Below the pieces are notes generated by a model. That model was not told the DNA's origin. It saw nothing but the letters and a program-made list of their open reading frames with translations, and searched no databases. Shown in pieces: positions 7,167-14,659 of a DNA stretch of 14,659 bases. Numbering within the stretch: the stretch's first letter is position 1; each line of letters begins with the position of its first letter. Origin of the DNA: an uncultured Paracoccaceae bacterium (GTDB lineage Bacteria > Pseudomonadota > Alphaproteobacteria > Rhodobacterales > Rhodobacteraceae); NCBI GenBank assembly GCA_937927885.1, contig CALEZJ010000044.1:1-14659 (forward strand), given 5' to 3'. Both the position numbers and the translations under genes were made by a program.

Positions 7167-7187
7167 AATTCTAGGGGTTCAAACCCG

Positions 7188-9376
<2,189 letters not shown>

Positions 9377-9380
<4 letters not shown>

Positions 9381-9847
9381 GGCGCATCGCCGTCGTGCTG
9401 GGCGCCGCGATCTGGCCGGGGGAACAGCCCTCGCCGACGCTCTCCCGACGGGTGATGCACGCCGTCACGCTCTACCGGGCGGGCGAGGTCGACGCGATTC
9501 TGGGTTGCGGCGGCATCGGACGCCATCCACCCAGCGAGGCCGAGGTGATCCGCCGCCTGTGCCGCACGGCTGGCGTGCCCGAAAGCGCCCTGCTGAGTGA
9601 GGCGCTCAGTTCAACAACACGCGAAAACCTTTTGAATGCAAAGCCTATTCTCGAACGGCTGGGGGCCAGCGCTGTTCTTGTAACCGACCCCTATCACGCG
9701 CCGCGCGCACGTCTCATCGCCCGACAGATCGGCCTGAAGGCGACAATTTCCAGCCCCGACTGGCGCCTCATCGGGCCGCGCCAATGGCTCCGCCATATCC
9801 CGCGCGAGGCTGTCGCGATTCTGGCAACCCTGACCGGCTACCGATAG
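9377..9847 (+). CDS. YdcF/DUF218 family protein
   Basis: A 156-residue protein of the DUF218 (YdcF/SanA-like) family: [10 protein letters not shown] at the N-terminus, [25 protein letters not shown], the [11 protein letters not shown] block, [20 protein letters not shown], and [19 protein letters not shown]. The conserved Ser-Glu-Ala, Glu-x-x-Ser-x-x-Thr and Tyr-His-x-x-Arg groups line the family's binding pocket. E. coli YdcF binds S-adenosylmethionine in vitro, and SanA is linked to envelope barrier function; the true role is not settled. This version has no N-terminal membrane helix and should be cytoplasmic. It starts with GTG overlapping the uvrB stop (GTGA), so it is translationally coupled to uvrB and probably shares its SOS control. 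Its 3' end overlaps the convergent secreted-protein gene by 10 bases. Confidence 0.85.
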
Positions 9848-10224
9848 GCCGCGACGGCAACCTGCCGCACCCGGTTGCCATACCCGTAGATGTCGACCTG
9901 CACCCAGGCGCCGCCTTGCAGGATCATCTGCCGCGACGCCGGATCGAGCCCGTAGTTCATCACCGCCTGTTCCAGCGCGGCGCGCGCATCGGCATTGTGA
10001 AACCAGGCATCCCCGGCATCGCCCGCATCGCGGCGGTTGAAGCGGTGATAGTTCGCCCGGTCCTGCCGGATGATCTGCCACGGCTCGGTCAGCCGCACGC
10101 CATTGGAATTGTAGAGATCCTGCTGGCCAATCCAGGCCGTGTAGGTCCCCATGTAGGTCTGCGCCGCAGCCGGAACGGCCAAGGCAAGGGTCAGAGCGAA
10201 GGCAAGGGACAAAGGTTTGCGCAT
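9838..10224 (-). CDS. Secreted (periplasmic) protein of unknown function
   Basis: A 128-residue protein with a clear Sec signal peptide: basic MRKP, a hydrophobic core rich in Leu and Ala, and PAAA-Q as the likely cleavage site after residue 21. There is no lipobox cysteine, so it is probably soluble in the periplasm or exported. The mature part of about 107 residues contains the aromatic and polar segments YTAWIGQQDLYNSNG, LTEPWQIIRQDRANYHRF, an Asp/Gly-rich stretch, and a C-terminal region ([24 protein letters not shown]) that looks like beta strands. It contains no cysteines and I do not recognise a family. Translation should be strong: AAGGAGG stands 5 bases before the ATG. The gene converges on the YdcF gene and diverges from gyrA. 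Confidence 0.85.
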   Translation of the reverse strand: MRKPLSLAFALTLALAVPAAAQTYMGTYTAWIGQQDLYNSNGVRLTEPWQIIRQDRANYHRFNRRDAGDAGDAWFHNADARAALEQAVMNYGLDPASRQMILQGGAWVQVDIYGYGNRVRQVAVAAYR

Positions 10225-10324
10225 GGAATCCTCCTTGATGCCGGGCGTGGACGCACCCGCCGCTGTCGGAACGACCGCTTTTCAGCCCGCCCCATGTTCT
10301 CTGCCACTCCGTCAGCCGCCGCGC

Positions 10325-10340
10325 CATGATCAGGATCATG
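10325..10340. promoter_or_regulatory. 16-bp dyad, possible operator between the secreted-protein gene and gyrA
   Basis: CATGATC and GATCATG are perfect inverted copies separated by AG. The site lies in the 253-base region between two divergent starts, about 100 bases upstream of each. The tiny spacer rules out a good RNA hairpin and favours a DNA-binding site for a dimeric regulator, if it is functional. The rest of this intergenic region shows no gene. Confidence 0.3.
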
Positions 10341-10405
10341 CCGTTCATCACATTGCCGAGACCGCTCGAGGGTGAGCGCCGGAGGGGATCCGCGTCGCCC
10401 CGTCC

Positions 10406-10435
10406 TTGCGCCTGCGGGTGGCGTTCGGTTATAGA
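10406..10435 (+). promoter_or_regulatory. Probable gyrA promoter
   Basis: TTGCGC (10406-10411) and TATAGA (10430-10435) are separated by 18 bases and predict a transcription start near 10442. This gives a leader of about 36 bases with GAGG (10468-10471) 6 bases before the GTG start. The -10 region is the clearest AT-rich element ahead of gyrA; the -35 matches at three positions. Confidence 0.4.
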
Positions 10436-10477
10436 GAGAGCAACAAAATCTTGTAGAAATCCCGCACGAGGCCCCCG

Positions 10478-13177
10478 GTGAGCGACGAGACCGATACCCC
10501 GATCGACGGCGGCGACAAGCGCCCGGCCCAGCCCGTGGTCTCGATCACGCAGGAAATGCGCACCGCCTATCTGGATTACGCGATGAGCGTGATCGTCAGC
10601 CGCGCGATTCCCGACCTGCGCGACGGGTTGAAGCCCGTGCACCGGCGCATCCTGTTCGCCATGCACGAAACCGGCAACACCCACGACAAGTCCTATCGCA
10701 AGTCCGCGCGGCCGGTCGGCGACACCATGGGCAAATACCACCCGCATGGTGACGGGGCGATCTATGACGCGCTGGTGCGGATGGCCCAGCCGTTCTCGAT
10801 GTCGCTCAAGCTGCTGGACGGGCAAGGGAATTTCGGTTCTATGGATGGCGATGCGGCTGCCGCCATGCGCTATACCGAAGTGCGCATGGACAAGCCCGCC
10901 GCCTTCCTGCTGGCCGATATCGACAAGGATACGGTCGATTTCCAGGACAATTACGATGGCAAGGACCGTGAACCGACCGTCCTGCCGGCCCGTTTCCCGA
11001 ACATGCTGGTCAACGGCGCCGGCGGCATTGCCGTGGGCATGGCGACCAACATCCCTCCGCACAACCTGGGCGAGGTGATCGACGCGACCAAGGCCCTGAT
11101 CGCCAATCCGGATCTGACCTCGGAAGACCTGATGGCCTATGTGCCCGCCCCGGATTTCCCGACCGGCGGTCAGATCATGGGCCGTTCGGGCGCACGCAAG
11201 GCCTATCTTGAAGGGCGCGGCAGCGTGGTGATCCGCGCAAAGACCCATATCGAGGATATCCGCAAGGACCGTCAGGCAATCATCGTCGATGAGGTGCCCT
11301 ATCAGGTCAACAAGGCGCAAATGGTTGAAAAGATTGCCGAAGCCGTGCGTGACAAACGCATCGAGGGGATCAGCCATGTCGCCGACGAATCGGACCGGAT
11401 CGGCATTCGCGTGGTGATCGAGTTGAAACGCGACGCCACGGCCGACGTGGTGCTGAACCAGCTGTTCCGCTTCACCACCATGCAGGTCAGCTTTGGCTGC
11501 AACATGCTGGCGCTGAACGGCGGTCGGCCCGAGCAATTGACGCTTCGTGATTTTCTCAGCCATTTCATAACTTTCCGCGAGGAAGTTGTGACGCGGCGCA
11601 CGGCCCACGAACTGGGCAAGGCGCGTGAGCGCAGCCATGTGCTGTGCGGTCTCGCGGTCGCCGTCTCGAACGTCGACGAGGTGGTGGCGACGATCCGGGC
11701 CTCGGCCGATCCGGCGGATGCGCGCGAACGGCTGATGACCCGGCGCTGGCCCGCCGCCGATATCGCCGATTACATCCGGCTGATCGACGATCCCAGCCAC
11801 ACCATCAACGAGGACGGCACCTATAACCTGTCGGAAATCCAGGCCCGCGCGATCCTCGACCTGCGGCTGCAGCGCCTGACGGCGATGGGGGTCAAGGAGG
11901 TCACCGACGAACTCGAGGACCTGGCGGGCAAGATCAAGGACTACCTCGACATCCTGCGCTCACGCGCGCGGATCATGGAGATCATCACCGGTGAGCTCGA
12001 CGAGGTCCGCGCCGCCTTTGCCGTGCCGCGCCGGACCGAGATCATCGACTGGGCCGGCGACCTCGAGGACGAGGACCTGATCGAGCGCGAGGACATGGTG
12101 GTCACCGTCACCTCGGGCGGCTACATCAAGCGCACGCCGCTGGCCGAATTCCGCGCGCAGAACCGGGGCGGCAAGGGCCTTTCCAGCATGGCGACCAAGG
12201 AAGACGACGTGGTCACCACGCTCTTTGTCGCCAATACACACACCCATCTCTTGTTCTTCACCACCGATGGCATGGTCTATCAGCTCAAATGCTGGCGCCT
12301 GCCGCTGGCCGGTCGCACGGCAAAGGGCAAGGCGATCGTCAACATCCTGCCCATCGCGCAGGGCGTATCGATCGCCGCCCTGATGCCGGTCGACGAGCCA
12401 GAGGAAAACTGGGAAAAGCTGCAGATCGTCTTTGCCACCTCCGAAGGGGATGTGCGGCGTAACGCCTTGAGCGACTTCACCAATATCCTGCGAAACGGCA
12501 AGATTGCCATGAAGCTGCCCGAGGGGGTCAGTCTGGTCAACGCCCGCATCGCCGACGAGGCCGACGACGTGATGCTGGTCACCGCCCTGGGCCGCGCGAT
12601 CCGCTTTCCCACGACCGACGTGCGGGTGTTCAAGGGCCGCGATTCCACCGGCGTGCGGGGGATCAGACTGGCCGAGGGTGACCGCGTGGTGTCGATGGCG
12701 GTCATCCGCCACTTCGAGGCCACACCGGAAGAGCGCGCCGCCTATCTCAAGCAGCGCCGCCTGATCGCCGGAGCACCGGACGAGGCCGAGACCGATGACG
12801 AGGAATCCGTCGAGGCAGGGCAATTGTCGCCGGAACGGTATGCCCAGATGTCGGCGGCCGAGGATCTGATCCTGACCGTCACCATCGGCGGCGCGGGCAA
12901 GCTCAGTTCCAGCCACGATTATCCGGTGCGCGGGCGCGGCGGTCAGGGGGTTTCGGCGATGGATCGCGCAATGCGCGGCGGGGCGCTGGTGGCCAGTTTC
13001 CCTGTCGAGTCCGGCGATCAGATCATGCTCGCCACCTCGACCGGCCAGTCGATCCGCGTTCCGGTCGACCAGATCAGCTTCCGTTCGCGCGGGGCGGGCG
13101 GGGTCCGCGTGTTCAATGTGGATGCGGGCGAAGAGGTGGTGTCGGTCGCCCGCGTGGTCGAACAGGGCGACGAGTGA
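10478..13177 (+). CDS. gyrA: DNA gyrase subunit A
   Basis: GyrA is the DNA-cutting and wrapping subunit of gyrase, which puts negative supercoils into DNA at the expense of ATP bound by GyrB. The 899-residue product has the winged-helix breakage domain with catalytic Tyr132 in AMRYTEVRM, the tower and coiled-coil regions, and the C-terminal beta-pinwheel that wraps DNA. The GyrA box, which separates gyrase from topoisomerase IV, is present as QNRGGKG (561-567). In the quinolone region [10 protein letters not shown] (88-97), Gly93 stands where E. coli has Ser83, while Asp97 matches Asp87. An acidic stretch near residues 767-785 interrupts the pinwheel, as is common in alphaproteobacteria. The GTG start has GAGG at 6 bases. 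A 65-base gap follows, without a recognisable terminator. Confidence 0.98.
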   Translation: MSDETDTPIDGGDKRPAQPVVSITQEMRTAYLDYAMSVIVSRAIPDLRDGLKPVHRRILFAMHETGNTHDKSYRKSARPVGDTMGKYHPHGDGAIYDALVRMAQPFSMSLKLLDGQGNFGSMDGDAAAAMRYTEVRMDKPAAFLLADIDKDTVDFQDNYDGKDREPTVLPARFPNMLVNGAGGIAVGMATNIPPHNLGEVIDATKALIANPDLTSEDLMAYVPAPDFPTGGQIMGRSGARKAYLEGRGSVVIRAKTHIEDIRKDRQAIIVDEVPYQVNKAQMVEKIAEAVRDKRIEGISHVADESDRIGIRVVIELKRDATADVVLNQLFRFTTMQVSFGCNMLALNGGRPEQLTLRDFLSHFITFREEVVTRRTAHELGKARERSHVLCGLAVAVSNVDEVVATIRASADPADARERLMTRRWPAADIADYIRLIDDPSHTINEDGTYNLSEIQARAILDLRLQRLTAMGVKEVTDELEDLAGKIKDYLDILRSRARIMEIITGELDEVRAAFAVPRRTEIIDWAGDLEDEDLIEREDMVVTVTSGGYIKRTPLAEFRAQNRGGKGLSSMATKEDDVVTTLFVANTHTHLLFFTTDGMVYQLKCWRLPLAGRTAKGKAIVNILPIAQGVSIAALMPVDEPEENWEKLQIVFATSEGDVRRNALSDFTNILRNGKIAMKLPEGVSLVNARIADEADDVMLVTALGRAIRFPTTDVRVFKGRDSTGVRGIRLAEGDRVVSMAVIRHFEATPEERAAYLKQRRLIAGAPDEAETDDEESVEAGQLSPERYAQMSAAEDLILTVTIGGAGKLSSSHDYPVRGRGGQGVSAMDRAMRGGALVASFPVESGDQIMLATSTGQSIRVPVDQISFRSRGAGGVRVFNVDAGEEVVSVARVVEQGDE

Positions 13178-13212
13178 TCGTCGTTCATCTTTTGTCAATT
13201 CGCATGTGATGG

Positions 13213-13245
13213 CATGGCCGGAACCCAAGGGGACTCCCGGCCATG
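13213..13245 (+). promoter_or_regulatory. Hairpin enclosing the ribosome binding site and start codon
   Basis: CATGGCCGG (13213-13221) and CCGGCCATG (13237-13245) form a perfect 9-bp stem around a 15-base loop. The loop holds the purine-rich AAGGGGA ribosome binding site, and the last three stem bases are the ATG of the next gene. Folding would hide the start codon. The same stretch also contains a 10-codon frame (13214-13246) whose TGA overlaps that ATG. Confidence 0.5.
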
Positions 13246-13593
13246 AATCTGTATCACTGCATGATCGACCTGAAATCCGACGCCCGCGCGATGACCTTCG
13301 CGCTCGCGCTGGAGGCTTGGCTCACGCTCTTGCGCGACGCGGGGCGCATCGGCCCCTGGCGCCTTCTGCGGCGAAAGCTGAACCTCGCCGGGGACAATTG
13401 CGCCGACTTCCTGCTCGAGATCGAGGTCGAGGATCTCGCCCAACTCGATTCGGCGTTCCACTTCCTCGGGCAGGCCGGTGATGATGCGATTCGACGATAC
13501 GAACAGGTGCACCAACAGATCGCCCGCGTCGAATTCGGCCTGTACCGCCCCTATCCGGACCCCGAACGGGCGGAGCGGCTCGCGGTATTGTAG
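13243..13593 (+). CDS. Small conserved protein of unknown function (possibly DUF6614)
   Basis: A 116-residue soluble protein with no signal peptide or membrane helix. It reads like a compact alpha/beta domain: MNLYHCMIDLK as a first strand, a helix (RAMTFALALEAWLTLLRDAG), a basic turn with PWRLLRRKLNL, a strand (DFLLEIEVEDLAQLDSAF), a second helix, and a C-terminal VEFGLYRPYPDPERAERLAVL. I believe this matches a family known only from alphaproteobacteria (DUF6614), but the name is from memory. A ferredoxin-like fold is an inference from the strand-helix order. The start is fixed by AAGGGG upstream and by the conserved-looking N-terminus; the binding site lies in the loop of a hairpin that includes the start codon. 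It follows gyrA by 65 bases on the same strand and could be read through from it. Confidence 0.75.
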   Translation: MNLYHCMIDLKSDARAMTFALALEAWLTLLRDAGRIGPWRLLRRKLNLAGDNCADFLLEIEVEDLAQLDSAFHFLGQAGDDAIRRYEQVHQQIARVEFGLYRPYPDPERAERLAVL

Positions 13594-13698
13594 CGTGTCT
13601 CTGTGCGAAATTCCGCGATAGCTGTGGAATCTTGTGGAATGGCGCGAATGCGCACAGCATGGCACTCAACAGGCCTTCCTCGTTGAAAGGTCTCTCTC

Positions 13699-14088
13699 AT
13701 GTCCAACCTGTCGCTTCTCGCCGCGCGTATCCTGCTCGCGCTCCTGTTCATCATTGCCGGCCTTGGCAAGCTCGCCGACGTGTCGGGTTTTGCCGGTTAC
13801 ATGGCCTCGGGCGGCGTGCCCGCCTTCCTCGCCTGGCCTGTGATCGCCCTCGAGGTTCTCGGCGGTCTCGCTGTCCTCGTCGGGTTCCAGACCCGGATCG
13901 CAGCCCTTGCGCTGGGTGGGTTCTCTGTCCTTGCGGGACTCCTGTTCCACTTCGACCCCGCGGACCAGATGCAGATGACCATGCTGCTCAAGAACCTGGG
14001 TCTGGGTGGCGGCTTCCTGCTGCTGGCGCAGGCCGGTGCCGGCGCCTATGCGGTCGACGCGCTGACTGGCCGCCGGGCCGCGGCCTGA
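13699..14088 (+). CDS. DoxX family inner-membrane protein
   Basis: A 129-residue protein with four predicted membrane helices (about residues 5-25, 42-62, 66-86 and 98-118), matching the DoxX/DoxD-like family. Family blocks visible are [17 protein letters not shown] at the first helix, the [29 protein letters not shown] region across helix 2, and [13 protein letters not shown] at helix 4. Members include quinol oxidase subunits in archaea and bacterial proteins tied to redox or thiol stress; substrate and partner cannot be inferred here. GAAAGG lies 8 bases before the ATG. The gene is an independent unit: 105 bases separate it from the previous gene and a strong terminator follows. That upstream gap holds a direct repeat, TGTGGAAT at 13623-13630 and 13633-13640, but no clear promoter. 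Confidence 0.9.
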   Translation: MSNLSLLAARILLALLFIIAGLGKLADVSGFAGYMASGGVPAFLAWPVIALEVLGGLAVLVGFQTRIAALALGGFSVLAGLLFHFDPADQMQMTMLLKNLGLGGGFLLLAQAGAGAYAVDALTGRRAAA

Positions 14089-14108
14089 GCCATCCGCCCG
14101 ATGTCGTC

Positions 14109-14140
14109 GGGGCGGCCGCATCTGGCCGCCCCTTTTCTTT
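14109..14140 (+). terminator. Rho-independent terminator after the DoxX gene
   Basis: GGGGCGGCC (14109-14117) and GGCCGCCCC (14124-14132) form a perfect 9-bp stem with a 6-base loop, followed directly by TTTTCTTT (14133-14140). It lies 21 bases after the DoxX stop and is the only textbook intrinsic terminator in the window. Confidence 0.93.
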
Positions 14141-14155
14141 CGTCCGGGTGCCCGA

Positions 14156-14168
14156 TATGTCTGGGCCA
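14156..14168 (+). promoter_or_regulatory. Possible -10 element for a leaderless trmFO mRNA
   Basis: TATGTC (14156-14161) ends 6 bases before the A of the trmFO ATG, so transcription would begin on the start codon. No Shine-Dalgarno sequence precedes the ATG. The matching -35 position falls in the T tract of the upstream terminator and is a poor match. The geometry is the same as at the ABC exporter start. Confidence 0.35.
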
Positions 14169-14659
14169 TGACAGACACCTTGCACATCATTGGCGGCGGC
14201 ATGGCCGGATCCGAGGCCGCATGGCAGGCCGCACAGGCTGGCATTCCGGTTGTCCTGCATGAAATGCGTCCCGGCCGCGGAACCTTCGCGCATCAGACCG
14301 GGCTCTTCGGCGAGATGGTCTGTTCGAATTCCTTCCGATCGGATGATGACGAACAGAACGCCGTGGGCCTGCTGCATTGGGAAATGCGTGCCTCGGGCAG
14401 CCTGATCATGCGGACCGCCGATCTGCACGCGCTGCCTGCAGGCGGTGCGCTTGCCGTCGACCGCGAGGCTTTTGCCCAGGCGGTGACAGCGGCGCTGCGC
14501 GCGCACCCCCTTGTGCGCACCGAAGCGGGCGAGATCACCAGTCTGCCCCGGGACGGGCACTGGATCATTGCCACCGGTCCGCTGACCTCGGATGCGCTGG
14601 CGCAGTCGATCCGCGCCGAAACCGGAGCCGAGTCGCTGGCCTTTTTCGACGCCATCGCG
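14168..14659 (+). CDS. trmFO: Methylenetetrahydrofolate-tRNA (uracil-54-C5) methyltransferase TrmFO, N-terminal part
   Basis: The first 164 residues of a folate- and FAD-dependent enzyme that makes 5-methyluridine (ribothymidine) at position 54 in the T-loop of tRNAs. The N-terminus carries the FAD-binding [19 protein letters not shown] (residues 7-25), then [15 protein letters not shown], and VCSNSFRSD with Cys52, which aligns with the N-terminal functional cysteine of characterised TrmFO proteins. Further family blocks are [15 protein letters not shown] and [31 protein letters not shown] near residue 137 is another family hallmark. The gene runs off the window edge, so the folate-binding half and the second cysteine are not visible. 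It begins 28 bases after the DoxX terminator, with no ribosome binding site, and may be translated from a leaderless message. Confidence 0.96.
   Translation, partial: MTDTLHIIGGGMAGSEAAWQAAQAGIPVVLHEMRPGRGTFAHQTGLFGEMVCSNSFRSDDDEQNAVGLLHWEMRASGSLIMRTADLHALPAGGALAVDREAFAQAVTAALRAHPLVRTEAGEITSLPRDGHWIIATGPLTSDALAQSIRAETGAESLAFFDAIA

Noticed and set aside
9611..11800. A 729-codon open frame on the minus strand across the YdcF gene, the secreted protein and half of gyrA
   Set aside because: It runs through three well-supported genes and an intergenic region, with repetitive His/Asp/Gly-rich translation typical of an antisense shadow.
13183..13197. Second SOS-box-like site after gyrA (GTTC-N7-GTCA)
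   Set aside because: Only six of eight fixed positions match, and it is not placed at a promoter of a repair gene. Such matches occur by chance.

Overview
The window is GC-rich, densely packed chromosomal DNA from an alphaproteobacterium, most likely of the Rhodobacterales (Rhodobacter/Paracoccus-like). The pointers are a small arginine-rich DUF1127 protein, a free-standing homologue of mitochondrial complex I subunit NDUFS4, an alphaproteobacterial-type SOS (LexA) box in front of uvrB, strong G/C preference at third codon positions, and genes that start without a Shine-Dalgarno sequence directly behind a -10-like hexamer. Nothing in it looks like a mobile element, prophage, CRISPR array or RNA gene.

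Layout. (1) 1-3167 is the end of a urease locus: the C-terminal third of ureC, then a gap holding a hairpin cluster, a DUF1127 gene and an antisense small ORF, then ureE-ureF-ureG coupled through ATGA overlaps. UreC is a structural subunit of urease; UreE, UreF and UreG deliver nickel and assemble its active site. (2) 3137-4018 (minus) is a DMT/EamA-type transporter whose 3' end overlaps ureG tail to tail. (3) 4166-4846 is a nitroreductase-fold flavoprotein that carries the substrate-binding residues of iodotyrosine deiodinase. (4) 4960-6729 is an MsbA-like ABC exporter half-transporter. (5) 6740-7051 (minus) is the NDUFS4-like protein. (6) 7188-9380 is uvrB, coupled to a YdcF/DUF218 gene (9377-9847). 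(7) 9838-10224 (minus) is a secreted protein of unknown function. (8) 10478-13177 is gyrA. (9) 13243-13593 is a small conserved protein, 13699-14088 a DoxX-family membrane protein closed by a textbook terminator, and 14168 to the window end is the start of trmFO.

Beyond urease maturation and the uvrB-ydcF pair, the genes look like independent housekeeping units. I do not see a new multi-gene system. The best leads are smaller: the deiodinase-like flavoenzyme, mutually exclusive hairpins after ureC, the interrupted urease cluster, a start codon held in a hairpin at 13213-13245, probable leaderless starts, the SOS box, and a glycine at the quinolone-contact position of GyrA. All calls come from reading the sequence; no database search was run.
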